NCBI RefSeq assembly: GCF_018613895.1
Contig: NZ_JAGGPH010000012.1
Span: 186,001 to 250,000, forward strand
Reading direction: 5' to 3'
Origin: Curtobacterium sp. ISL-83
GTDB taxonomy: Bacteria; Actinomycetota; Actinomycetes; Actinomycetales; Microbacteriaceae
DNA: 64,000 bases
In this document: piece by piece, positions 47,333-55,775 of the stretch
Layout: each line of letters opens with the position of its first letter
Position numbering within the stretch: the first letter of the stretch is position 1
Translations under genes and position numbers: made by a program
Notes under the pieces: generated by a model
What the model saw: the letters and a program-made list of their open reading frames with translations, nothing else
Told to the model about the DNA's origin: nothing
Databases searched by the model: none

Positions 47333-48154
47333 ATGCAGTTCATCGTCGTCGGTCAGTGGCAGGGTTCGGCGTCGTCGCGCGCGATGCGGCTCGCGGACGG
47401 CGCGACCGCGATCGCAGCCGACCTCCCCCGGGCCTCCACCACCTTCGTCGAGGTCCCGGCGGGCGCGGGCGACCGGCTCGAGACCGCGATCGCGCGGTAC
47501 ACCGCGGTCCGATCCGTCGCCGAGCGCGTCGCCGAGGAGACCGCCGTCGCGTCCGACGTCCCGCTCGTCGTGGGCGGGGACGGCTCGAGCGTGCTCGGTG
47601 CCACCACCGGGCTCGACCCGGACACCGTCTTCGTGCGGATCGCCGGGTCGAGCGGCTACCGGGCCCTGAACCGTGCGCAGCCCGTCGCCGCCGAGACCGC
47701 GGTCCTCCGGGTGCTGGTCGACCGACCCGCCGAGCTGTTCCCGGACCTGCCGATCGTGCGTGCGGACCACGTCGTCGTCGTCGGCACCCGCGGCGTGGAC
47801 AACGCCGAAGCGGCCGCCCTCCTGCGCGCGGGCATCGCACACCTCGACGTCGACGCCGCCACACCGGCGGCCATCACCGCGGCCATCGCCGCCACCGGCG
47901 CCACATCGGTCTTCCTCCACGTCGACCTGGACGTCCTCGACCCGTCCGAGGTCGACGGGCTGCTCGAACCGGTGCCGTTCGGGCTCGACGGCGCCGGGCT
48001 CGTCGAACGGATCCAGGCAGCGACCGCCGGACGCCGGCTCGTCGGAGCGGCGCTCACCGGCTTCGCCCCGGTCGACCCCGATCGTGCCGTGGACGACCTC
48101 GGCGTGATCCTGCGTGCCGTCGGGGCGATCACGAGCGCAGCACGGACCGTCTGA
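47333..48154 (+). CDS. Degenerate arginase/ureohydrolase-fold protein
   Basis: 273 residues. The fold is recognisable from LVVGGDGSSVLGA in place of the family GGDHS motif and from FLHVDLDVLDPSEVDG, which keeps the SxDxDxxDP-type strand. The manganese-binding DAHxD motif is missing: the equivalent strand reads VFVRIAGSSGY. With the first-motif His replaced by Gly and the DAHxD gone, a binuclear manganese site cannot form, so it should not be an active arginase or agmatinase. A binding or structural role is possible. Confidence 0.75.
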   Translation: MQFIVVGQWQGSASSRAMRLADGATAIAADLPRASTTFVEVPAGAGDRLETAIARYTAVRSVAERVAEETAVASDVPLVVGGDGSSVLGATTGLDPDTVFVRIAGSSGYRALNRAQPVAAETAVLRVLVDRPAELFPDLPIVRADHVVVVGTRGVDNAEAAALLRAGIAHLDVDAATPAAITAAIAATGATSVFLHVDLDVLDPSEVDGLLEPVPFGLDGAGLVERIQAATAGRRLVGAALTGFAPVDPDRAVDDLGVILRAVGAITSAARTV

Positions 48155-48275
48155 CCCGGTCCGCTGGGTCGCCGGCGCACTGGCCCCGGTCGCCGCGCCC
48201 GACCGCATCACCGTCACCGTCCTCATCCCCACCGTCGGCCACTCGGCCGTCGCCCGCACCGCGTACGCTCGTCGC

Positions 48276-49676
48276 ATGACGGACTACGACCTCATCGTGA
48301 TCGGAGCCGGCGCTGTCGGCGAGAACGTGGCGGACTACGCCCGGAAGCGAGGCCTGACGGTCGCGATCGTGGAGGCCGAGCTCGTCGGCGGGGAGTGCTC
48401 CTACTGGGCGTGCATGCCGTCGAAGGCGCTCCTGCGCAGCGGACACGCCCTCGCCGCGGCCGAGCGCCTCGACGGCGCCAAGCAGGCCGTCACGGGCGAG
48501 CTCGACGCCGCTCGGGTCCTGGCCCGCCGCAACTCGTTCACCAGCGGGTGGAAGGACGACGGTCAGGTCGCGTGGCTCGACTCCGCCGACATCTCCCTGA
48601 TCCGCGGACACGCCCGCATCACCGGCGAGAAGACGATCGAGGTCGACGGCAGGACGTACACGGCCGGCGCGATCGCCGTCGTCACGGGCTCCCTCCACAC
48701 GCTCCCCGACGTGCCGGGGTTGGCCGAGGCCACGCCGTGGGGCACGCGTGAGGCGACGAGCGCGCAGCAGGTGCCCGAGAGCCTCCTGGTCATCGGCGGT
48801 GGCGTCTCCGGTTCGGAGCTCGCGACCGCGTGGGCATCGCTCGGGTCGACGGTCACCCTGGTGGCCCGCCACGGTCTGCTCGGTGGCATGGAGCCCTTCG
48901 CCGGCGAGCTCGTCGGCCAGGCCATGCGGGACCTCGGCATCGACGTGCGGACCGGGGTCAACCCGACGCGCGTCGACCGTGGCGACGACGGCCTCGTGAC
49001 CACGACGTTCGACGACGGCACCACTCTCGTCACGAGCGAGGTCCTGGCCGCGACCGGCCGCGCCGCGCACACGCGCGACCTCGGGCTCGAGTCGGTCGGA
49101 CTCACCCCGGGCGCCTGGCTCGACGTGGACGACACCATGCTCGTCGCCGGCACCGACTGGCTGTACGCGGTCGGCGACGTCAACCACCGCGTGCTGCTCA
49201 CCCACCAGGGCAAGTACCAGGCGCGCGCTGCCGGTGAAGCCATCGCAGCGCGGTTGCAGGGCACGCCGCTGCACACGGAGCCGTGGGGCGCGCACGTCGC
49301 GACCGCCGACCACGCCGCGGTCCCGCAGGTCACCTTCACCGACCCCGAGGTCGCGAGCGTCGGCCTGACCGAGGCGGTCGCCCGCGAGCGCGGTCTGAAC
49401 GTCCGCGCGGTCGAGTACGAACTGGGCAACGTGGCCGGCGCCTCCCTCCAGGCCGACGGCTACTCCGGCCGCGCGAAGATGGTCGTGGACGAGGACCGGA
49501 AGGTCGTCGTCGGGGTCACGTTCGTCGGGCAGGACGTCGCCGAGATGCTGCACGCGGCCACCATCGCGGTCGTCGGCGAGGTCCCGATCGACCGGCTGTG
49601 GCACGCGGTCCCCGCGTACCCGACCATGAACGAGATCTGGCTGCGCCTGCTCGAGACGTACGGCCGCCCGGAGTAG
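48276..49676 (+). CDS. Pyridine nucleotide-disulfide oxidoreductase, class I
   Basis: 466 residues from ATG 48276. FAD motif IVIGAGAVGENVA; redox-active disulfide in GGECSYWACMPSKALL (Cys-x4-Cys); NAD(P) motif VIGGGVSGSELA; second FAD motif WLYAVGDVN; C-terminal dimerisation domain with VTFTDPEVASVG. The active-site CSYWAC differs from the CVNVGC of lipoamide dehydrogenase, and the C-terminal HxxxxE reads LWHAVPAYPTMNE. Probably a mercuric reductase-like or uncharacterised quinone/disulfide reductase. Starts 121 bases after the preceding gene. Confidence 0.9.
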   Translation: MTDYDLIVIGAGAVGENVADYARKRGLTVAIVEAELVGGECSYWACMPSKALLRSGHALAAAERLDGAKQAVTGELDAARVLARRNSFTSGWKDDGQVAWLDSADISLIRGHARITGEKTIEVDGRTYTAGAIAVVTGSLHTLPDVPGLAEATPWGTREATSAQQVPESLLVIGGGVSGSELATAWASLGSTVTLVARHGLLGGMEPFAGELVGQAMRDLGIDVRTGVNPTRVDRGDDGLVTTTFDDGTTLVTSEVLAATGRAAHTRDLGLESVGLTPGAWLDVDDTMLVAGTDWLYAVGDVNHRVLLTHQGKYQARAAGEAIAARLQGTPLHTEPWGAHVATADHAAVPQVTFTDPEVASVGLTEAVARERGLNVRAVEYELGNVAGASLQADGYSGRAKMVVDEDRKVVVGVTFVGQDVAEMLHAATIAVVGEVPIDRLWHAVPAYPTMNEIWLRLLETYGRPE

Positions 49677-49679
49677 TCC

Positions 49680-50036
49680 GTGCGCAACCCCCTCGTCGAC
49701 TCCCCCGTGTCGCGGGCCGGCTGGCTGTTCGCGACCGCGGTCGGGCTGGCGATCGGGGTGCCCCTGTCCACCGGCCCGATCCGCGTGGTCGACGGACTCG
49801 TCGTCTGCTCCGGGCTCCCGCGGTGGGTGTTCCGCCGCGGGGGCACGTGCGTGGGGTCCGTCTACCTGACGCGGGACAACGACGGCGACCGGGTGCTCCG
49901 GCACGAGCGGGTGCACGTCGAGCAGTGGCGACGGTACGGCATGCTCATGCCGCTGCTGTACGCGGTCGCGGGTCGGGACCCGCTCCGGAACCGCTTCGAG
50001 GTCGAGGCCGGCTTGGAAGACGGCGGGTACCGCTGA
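49680..50036 (+). CDS. Small HExxH-containing protein
   Basis: 118 residues, GTG three bases after the previous stop, so co-transcribed. One N-terminal hydrophobic segment (GWLFATAVGLAIGVPL). The motif RHERVHVEQWRRYG is an HExxH, followed by NRFEVEAG, which could give a third ligand (Glu). The arrangement recalls small actinobacterial metallopeptidase-like proteins with HERVHxxQ and NPFExEA. Whether it is an enzyme is unknown. Confidence 0.72.
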   Translation: MRNPLVDSPVSRAGWLFATAVGLAIGVPLSTGPIRVVDGLVVCSGLPRWVFRRGGTCVGSVYLTRDNDGDRVLRHERVHVEQWRRYGMLMPLLYAVAGRDPLRNRFEVEAGLEDGGYR

Positions 50037-50385
50037 CCGGAGGCGCGCGCGGCGACCGAGGTCGCAGGACACGCCGCTGGGTGTGCGCCGAGGTCGGACG
50101 ACACGCCGTCGGTCGGTCCTCGAGTCGGCAGGATGCGCGACCTCGGCGAGCGTCCCCGGTGATGACGCTTGCCCCCGCGGGATCCGCCGGACGGGAGGCG
50201 CGGTGCCGGCCCGCACCGCGCCTCCCGTCCGCCGCCGGGTCGCCGAGCGGGCAGGACACGCCGCAGGTGAGCCGCCGAGTGGGTGGGAACCGTCGGCGGA
50301 GGGCGCCGAGGGTGACGAAAAGTGCCCGCTCGGCGGAAGCCGGCGGGGTCGCCGCCGCCAGCAGCTCGGCGGGCCCGCAGCCGCG
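50037..50385. other. 349-base intergenic region between convergent genes
   Basis: No open frame with coding character. It contains the strong hairpin at 50188-50231 and scattered repeats of the phrase CAGGACACGCCG (50075, 50250 area) in slightly different forms, which may be remnants of an intergenic repeat. Nothing else recognised. Confidence 0.6.
50188..50231. terminator. Strong 19-base-pair bidirectional terminator hairpin
   Basis: A perfect 19-base stem with a six-base loop (CGGCCC) in the gap between convergent genes. The outer arm GGACGGGAGGC is identical to that of the hairpin at 36713. No U-tract on either side. Confidence 0.8.
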
Positions 50386-51207
50386 TCAGGCGGCTCGGCG
50401 GCGCGGGACCACCAGCGGCGTGCCCGTCTCGGGGTCCGGGACGACGACGCAGGGCAGGCCGAAGACGTCCTCGACGAGGTCAGCCGTCAGGACCTCGGCC
50501 GGGGTGCCCGCCGCGACGATCGCCCCGCCACGCATCGCGATGAGGTGCGTCGCGTACCGGGCCGCCTGGTTCAGGTCGTGCAACACGGCGACGACGGTCC
50601 GACCGGCAGCGTGCAGCGTCGACGCGAGTTCGAGCACGTCGTACTGGTGCGCGATGTCCAAGAACGTGGTGGGCTCGTCGAGCAGGACGATGTCGGTCTC
50701 CTGCGCGAGCACCATCGCGATCCACACGCGCTGGCGCTGTCCACCGGAGAGCTCGTCGACGCTCCGGTCGGCGAGGTCCGCGGTGTCGGTCTGCTCGAGC
50801 GCCGCCTGCACGGCCACCCGGTCCGAGCCGGAGGACGGGTGCAGCAGGTCCTGGTGCGGGAAGCGTCCGCGGGACACCAGGTCACGGACGGTGATCCCGT
50901 CGGGCGCGATCGGCGTCTGCGGGAGCATGCCGACCCGTCGGGCGACGGCCTTCGGCCGCTGGGACGCGAGCGGGGTGCCGTCGAGGTACACCGTGCCGGC
51001 CGTGGGGCGCAGGGTCCGTGCGAACGCCTTGAGCAGGGTCGACTTGCCACAGGCGTTCGGTCCGACGATCACGGTCAGCTCGCCGTCGGGGACGTCGACG
51101 TCGAGGCCGTCCACCACGACACGGTCGTCGTACGCCAGCGTCAGGCCTCGTGCTCCGAGCGCGGTCGTCGGGACGGTGGCGAGCTCCTCGGTCGTGGGAC
51201 CGGTCAA
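50386..51207 (-). CDS. Iron-siderophore ABC transporter ATP-binding protein (FecE/FepC-like)
   Basis: 273 residues from TTG 51207, which overlaps the preceding stop (TTGA); GTG 51210 is an alternative. Walker A GPNACGKSTLL, Q-loop MLPQTPIAP, signature LSGGQRQRVWIAM, Walker B IVLLDEPTTFLDI and the H-loop VLHDLNQAARY are typical of the Fe-siderophore family. No permease or binding-protein gene lies beside it, so it must energise a transporter encoded elsewhere. Translated with the siderophore-interacting protein and presumably under the same iron box. Confidence 0.92.
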   Translation of the reverse strand: MTGPTTEELATVPTTALGARGLTLAYDDRVVVDGLDVDVPDGELTVIVGPNACGKSTLLKAFARTLRPTAGTVYLDGTPLASQRPKAVARRVGMLPQTPIAPDGITVRDLVSRGRFPHQDLLHPSSGSDRVAVQAALEQTDTADLADRSVDELSGGQRQRVWIAMVLAQETDIVLLDEPTTFLDIAHQYDVLELASTLHAAGRTVVAVLHDLNQAARYATHLIAMRGGAIVAAGTPAEVLTADLVEDVFGLPCVVVPDPETGTPLVVPRRRAA

Positions 51208-52133
51208 CACTCGGCCTTGCCGCGCCGCCAGTAGCCCATGAACGCGACCTGCTTCCGGTCGAGTCCGACGCCGCGCACCAGGTGGCGGCGGAGCTCCTTG
51301 ACGCAGCCGGCCTCGCCGGCGATCCAGGCGTAGACGGGACGCTCGGCCGTGACCTCGGGGACGTCCCACAGGACCTGCTGGTCGACGTCCACGTCGGCCA
51401 GGTCCGCACCGGCAGCAGGACCGGCACCGCCACCACCGCCGGCACCCGGGGCCGTCCCGGCACGCACGACCGTCGACGCCCACGCGTGCACCTGGTCCGT
51501 CATCCGGACGCCGTGCCCCGCGCCGTTCCGGGCGATCCAGCGGACCTCGACCCCGGCCGGCGCGGTCACTGGCAGGCGGTCGGCGTCCGTCGGGACCTCG
51601 ATGAAGACGTGCCCGACCGTCGTGACGTCCAGGGCCTCGAGGATGGCGCAGATCGCGGGTGCGGCGGTCTCGTCACCGGCGAGCAGGATCCGGTTCGCGG
51701 ACCCCGGCGCGAACTCGGCGGCGCCGTCCGGGAGCTCCGCCGGCGACTCCGGCACGCGGGGTCCGACGATGCGGAGCTCGTCGCCGACGCGGCAGGACGA
51801 GACCCAGCGTGACGCCGGGCCGGTGTCGCCGTGGGCGGCGAAGTCGATGTCCAGTTCCTGCGCGTCCGGGCGGAAGGACCGCACGGTGTAGGTGCGGAGC
51901 GGGTTCCGGGTCGCGTCGGGCAGCGCGCGCCAGGCGGTGTACCAGTCCTCGCCGTCGGGCAGGTCGGAGAAACCGTGACCCTCGATCGGCAGCACGAGCT
52001 TGATCCGCTGGTCGAGTCCGACCGCGGAGAACTCCGCCAGGGCCGCTCCGCGCAGCGTGACCCGCACGAACGCCGGGGTCAGCGGTGTGACCGCCGCTAC
52101 GCGAACGGGGAACACACGGTACCGAGCTGCCAC
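51204..52133 (-). CDS. Siderophore-interacting protein (ferric-siderophore reductase)
   Basis: 309 residues, GTG start. The FAD-binding motif is PLRTYTVRSF, followed by FAAHGDTGPASRW, LLAGDETAAPAICAIL (NAD(P)H-binding) and the family C-terminus AGEAGCVKELRRHL ... YWRRGKAE. A Gly/Ala/Pro-rich loop near residue 245 (GAGGGGGAGPAAG) is an expansion. It reduces ferric siderophores in the cytoplasm to release iron. Its promoter carries an IdeR/DtxR-type box. Confidence 0.94.
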   Translation of the reverse strand: MAARYRVFPVRVAAVTPLTPAFVRVTLRGAALAEFSAVGLDQRIKLVLPIEGHGFSDLPDGEDWYTAWRALPDATRNPLRTYTVRSFRPDAQELDIDFAAHGDTGPASRWVSSCRVGDELRIVGPRVPESPAELPDGAAEFAPGSANRILLAGDETAAPAICAILEALDVTTVGHVFIEVPTDADRLPVTAPAGVEVRWIARNGAGHGVRMTDQVHAWASTVVRAGTAPGAGGGGGAGPAAGADLADVDVDQQVLWDVPEVTAERPVYAWIAGEAGCVKELRRHLVRGVGLDRKQVAFMGYWRRGKAEC

Positions 52134-52146
52134 GGGTCCGAGTATG
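52134..52146 (-). promoter_or_regulatory. Candidate -10 element of the siderophore-interacting protein gene
   Basis: CATACT (52146-52141) lies seven bases before GTG 52133, suggesting a leaderless message. The iron box overlaps it. Confidence 0.4.
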
Positions 52147-52161
52147 GCATGCCTTACCTAA
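52143..52161 (-). promoter_or_regulatory. IdeR/DtxR-type iron box
   Basis: On the minus strand the 19-mer TTAGGTAAGGCATGCCATA matches about 13 of 19 positions of the DtxR consensus TTAGGTTAGSCTAACCTAA, best in the left half. It lies 10-28 bases before the gene start and covers the candidate -10, so iron-bound repressor would block transcription. It also faces the divergent alpha/beta hydrolase gene. Confidence 0.7.
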
Positions 52162-52198
52162 GACGACCAGGGTCCCGAGCGGTGCGAGGATCGTCCCC

Positions 52199-53146
52199 GT
52201 GCTCGATCCCGACGACGAATTCGCCGACCTGCCCGCCCTCGTCCGCGCGAGCGGCGTGACGGAGCCGCTCCGCGCCTCCAGGCAGCACGTCCGCACCGCG
52301 GACGGACAGGAGATCGCCGCGATCCGGTGGGACGCGCCGGACGGTGGGGAGGCGCGGATCACCTACCTGCACGGGCTCGGTATCGACGCACACAGTTTCG
52401 ACCAGACCGCGCTCGCCGTGGGCGAGCCGGCGGTCGCGATCGACCTGCCCGGGCACGGCCGGTCGTCGTGGCGGGACGACGCCGACTACGCGGCGGCCGT
52501 CACGGCACCGGACGTCCTCGCGGCGCTCGACGCCCTCCGGGTGCCACCGGGTCTGGTCGTCGGGCACTCGCTCGGGGCGATCCTGTCAGCGCGGCTCGCC
52601 GCCCTCGCCCCGGAACGGGTGACGGGCCTGGTGCTCGTCGACATGTCGCCGGACTTCGCCCAGCGCGCGGTGGACCGCATCGCCCGGGCGCTCGAGGCCG
52701 AGGAACCCTTCACGTCCCTCGACGAGGTCGTGGACCGGGCCGTCGAGGCGCGGGTCGGTGACGACCGCGAGGTGCTCCTCCGGGAGGCGCGGCACACGAC
52801 CCGACTCGGTGCCGACGGGCGACTCGTGCGACGCCACCACTTCCCGCACCTGCCCGCGGGCCGGACGTCGTCGGTGGGCCGGTTCGCCGACGCCTGGCCG
52901 GACCTCGAGGCGCTCGACGTCCCGATCTTGCTCGTCCGGGGCGACCGCGGCTACGTGTCGCCGAAGCTCCACGCGGGCTTCGCCGAACGGCTGCCGCAGG
53001 CGCGCATCGTGACGGTCGAGGCGCGGCACGCCGTCCAGGCCCAGGCTCCGCTCGAACTCGCCCGTGCGATCCGGGCATGGGGCGAGGCCCACGGATTGTT
53101 GCACCGGGACGACAAACCGATGTCGACGGGCCCCGGCCGCCGGTAA
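52199..53146 (+). CDS. Alpha/beta hydrolase
   Basis: 315 residues, GTG start. Oxyanion motif YLHGLGIDAHS, nucleophile elbow VVGHSLGAI (Ser about 125), an acid region ILLVRGDRGYV and a catalytic-His candidate in EARHAVQAQ near the end. Substrate unknown. GAGGAT seven bases before the GTG is a possible -10 element. Divergent from the iron-regulated gene across 65 bases, so it might share the iron box, but this is uncertain. Confidence 0.88.
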   Translation: MLDPDDEFADLPALVRASGVTEPLRASRQHVRTADGQEIAAIRWDAPDGGEARITYLHGLGIDAHSFDQTALAVGEPAVAIDLPGHGRSSWRDDADYAAAVTAPDVLAALDALRVPPGLVVGHSLGAILSARLAALAPERVTGLVLVDMSPDFAQRAVDRIARALEAEEPFTSLDEVVDRAVEARVGDDREVLLREARHTTRLGADGRLVRRHHFPHLPAGRTSSVGRFADAWPDLEALDVPILLVRGDRGYVSPKLHAGFAERLPQARIVTVEARHAVQAQAPLELARAIRAWGEAHGLLHRDDKPMSTGPGRR

Positions 53147-53206
53147 CCTCGTTCGAGCGCCGCGCGACGACCGTCGCCACCCAGCGCCCGGAAGGAACCA
53201 CAACCC

Positions 53207-54766
53207 ATGAGTCCGCTCCTCCCCCGCCGCACCCCCCGACCGACCCGGGGTCGCACGGCGACGGGCCGCTCGGTCCTGGCCGCCACCGCGGTCGCCGTGG
53301 TGGCCGCGCTCGCGCTGACCGGCTGCACCGGGTCGTCGTCCGACCAGAAGGGTGGCACCGACGCCACCGTCCGGGTGGGACTCGTCCTCGAACCGACCAG
53401 CCTGGACATCCGCACCCAGTCGGGCGCCGCGCTCGACCAGGTGCTCATCGACAACGTCTACCAGGGCCTGGTCGGCCGGACGGCGACGGGGAGCATCCAC
53501 GACGTGCTGGCGTCCTCGCACCAGGTGTCGTCGGACGGGCTCACCTACACGTTCACGCTGCGGAAGGGCATCACCTTCCAGGACCGGAAGCCGGTCACCG
53601 CCGCCGACGTCGTGTGGTCGCTGCAGCAGGTCAAGTCGAACGCCTCGTACGTCGACTCCCCGACGCTCGCGAACGTGTCGTCCATCACCACCCCGTCGGA
53701 CGGGACCGTCCTGCTGAAGCTCGCGAAGCCGGACTCCGACCTGCTCTGGAACCTGACGGGCCGGGCCGGGCTCGTGCTCGAGCGGGCCGCGAAGAACGAC
53801 CTGTCCGACTCCGCGAACGGGACCGGGCCGTACGAGCTCTCGAGCTGGAAGCAGGGCGACTCCCTGACGTTCGTCCGGAACGACCACTACTGGGGGACCA
53901 AGGCCAAGGTCGGCAAGGTCGTCTTCCGCTACATCACGCAGCCGTCCACGGCCGTGAACGCGATGGCGAACGGCGACCTGGACGTGCAGACCGCGGTCGA
54001 CGGCACGCTCAAGAGCCAGCTGCAGGGCAACGCCGACATCGCCCTGCACACCGGGAAGACCACGGACAAGTACACGCTGGCGTTCAACGACCAGAAGGCA
54101 CCGTTCACGGACAAGCGCGTCCGGCAGGCGATCCGGCAGGCGATCGACCCGAAGGCGATCATCAAGGCGATCGGTGGCACCGGTGTCCCGCAGGGCGGTC
54201 CGATCCCGGAGCTCGACCCCGGGTACCAGGACCTGACCGCGATCGACGCCTACGACCCCGCGAACGCGAAGAAGCTGCTGGCCGCGGCCGGCAAGCCGAG
54301 GCTCAGCCTCACCCTCACGTACCCGAACATCTACTCGCAGACGATCGGCGACGTGCTGACGTCCCAGCTCGCCGACGTCGGCATCACGTTGACGGTCAAG
54401 CGCGTCGACTTCGCCACGTGGCTGTCGCAGGTGTTCGAAGGGCCCAAGTCCGGCAAGCGGGACTTCGACATGTCGATGGTGAACCACGTCGAGTCGCGGG
54501 ACTTCGGCAACTGGGCCAACCCGAAGTACTACTTCGGGTACGACAACCCGCAGGTGCAGGCGCTCTACGCGAAGTCCGTCGCCGCGACGAACCAGTCCGA
54601 CAAGGACGCCGCCCTGCAGCAGGCCGCGAAGATCGTGAGCGAGGACGCCGCCGGTGAGTGGCTCTACACCGCGACGTCGATCACGGCGGTGCGGAAGGGC
54701 GTGACGGGGGTGCCGTTCGACGGCACGAACTCCCGTCTGGACCTGTCGAAGCTCGCGGTCAAGTGA
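53207..54766 (+). CDS. ABC transporter substrate-binding lipoprotein (family 5, peptide/nickel type)
   Basis: 519 residues; ATG with GGAAGGA upstream. The signal peptide ends in the lipobox LALTGCTGSS (Cys about 37). The SBP_bac_5 fold is shown by LTYTFTLRKGITFQDRKPVTAADVVWSL, GTGPYELSSWKQGDSLTFVRNDHYWG and DVQTAVDGT. It captures oligopeptides or similar solutes outside the membrane for the permease encoded next. First gene of a five-gene operon. Confidence 0.94.
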   Translation: MSPLLPRRTPRPTRGRTATGRSVLAATAVAVVAALALTGCTGSSSDQKGGTDATVRVGLVLEPTSLDIRTQSGAALDQVLIDNVYQGLVGRTATGSIHDVLASSHQVSSDGLTYTFTLRKGITFQDRKPVTAADVVWSLQQVKSNASYVDSPTLANVSSITTPSDGTVLLKLAKPDSDLLWNLTGRAGLVLERAAKNDLSDSANGTGPYELSSWKQGDSLTFVRNDHYWGTKAKVGKVVFRYITQPSTAVNAMANGDLDVQTAVDGTLKSQLQGNADIALHTGKTTDKYTLAFNDQKAPFTDKRVRQAIRQAIDPKAIIKAIGGTGVPQGGPIPELDPGYQDLTAIDAYDPANAKKLLAAAGKPRLSLTLTYPNIYSQTIGDVLTSQLADVGITLTVKRVDFATWLSQVFEGPKSGKRDFDMSMVNHVESRDFGNWANPKYYFGYDNPQVQALYAKSVAATNQSDKDAALQQAAKIVSEDAAGEWLYTATSITAVRKGVTGVPFDGTNSRLDLSKLAVK

Positions 54767-54821
54767 CCCGGTCGGTCGTCGACGGCCCCGGAGCGGATCC
54801 CGCACCCGTAGCATCGGACAC

Positions 54822-55775
54822 GTGACCCGGTTCCTCGTCGGGCGACTGCTGCTGCTCGTCGTCGGTCTGCTCGTGGCGAGCATCATCATCTTCGCCACCC
54901 TGCGGGTGCTCCCCGGCGACGTCGCCCAGATCGTCGCCGGCACCCAGGCGTCCCCGACGCAGGTCGCCGCACTCCGGCAGCAGCTCGGTCTGGACCGGCC
55001 CGTCGTGGTGCAGTACCTCGACTGGATCGGCGGCGTGTTCCGCGGTGACCTCGGTCGTTCGCTCGTCACCGACGGGCAGGTCGCGCCCGAGATCGCCCAG
55101 AAGCTCGGCGTGACGCTGCCGCTCGCCGGGATGTCACTCGTCGCCGCGCTCGTCGTGGGGGTCCCGCTCGGGGTGCTCGCCGCCGTGCTCCGCCGCCGAC
55201 CGGGCGGAGCGGTCATCACGTTCGTCGCGCAGGCGGTGGCCGCCGTGCCCGTCGTGTGGGCCGGCATGCTGATGGTCGCGCTCTTCGCGGTGACGCTGCA
55301 CTGGCTGCCGACGCAGGGGTTCCCGCTCGACGGCTGGGGCGAGCCCGGGCGGGCGTTCGCCTCGCTCGTCCTGCCCGCGCTCACGATCGGCGCGGTCGAG
55401 GGCGCCGTGATCCTCCGCTTCACACGTTCCGCGACGCTCAGCGTGCTCGATGCGGACCACGTGCGGACCGCCGCAGCGATCGGCCTCACCCGCACGCAGG
55501 CCCGCGTCCGCCACGGCCTGCCCTCGGTCGCGCTGACCGTGCTCGCGGTGCTCGGGGTGCAGATCGCGGGGCTGCTCGTCGGAGCGGTCGTCGTCGAGCA
55601 GCTGTTCTCGCTGCCCGGGGTCGGGCGGATGCTCGTGACGGACGTCGGACGCCGGGACATCACGAAGGTGCAGTCCGAGCTCCTCGTCCTGACCGGGCTC
55701 GTGCTGCTGGTCGGCTTCGCGGTGGACGTCGTGCACCGCACGCTCGACCCTCGCCAGCGGGAGGTGAGCGAGTGA
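54822..55775 (+). CDS. ABC transporter permease (DppB type)
   Basis: 317 residues, GTG start. Six membrane helices; N-terminal VGRLLLLVVGLLVASIIIFATLRVLPGD and the EAA-type loop AAAIGLTRTQARVRHGLPSVAL are typical. Heterodimer partner of the next gene, with which it overlaps (TGATG). Confidence 0.95.
   Translation: MTRFLVGRLLLLVVGLLVASIIIFATLRVLPGDVAQIVAGTQASPTQVAALRQQLGLDRPVVVQYLDWIGGVFRGDLGRSLVTDGQVAPEIAQKLGVTLPLAGMSLVAALVVGVPLGVLAAVLRRRPGGAVITFVAQAVAAVPVVWAGMLMVALFAVTLHWLPTQGFPLDGWGEPGRAFASLVLPALTIGAVEGAVILRFTRSATLSVLDADHVRTAAAIGLTRTQARVRHGLPSVALTVLAVLGVQIAGLLVGAVVVEQLFSLPGVGRMLVTDVGRRDITKVQSELLVLTGLVLLVGFAVDVVHRTLDPRQREVSE

Noticed and set aside
44330-48277. A 1315-codon minus-strand open frame across the TPM, PspA and arginase-like genes
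   Set aside because: It crosses four plus-strand genes with clear families and has no ribosome site or domain.
52788-52798. GGGAGGCGCGG copy taken as another intergenic hairpin
   Set aside because: It lies inside the alpha/beta hydrolase coding sequence and lacks a matching arm nearby.
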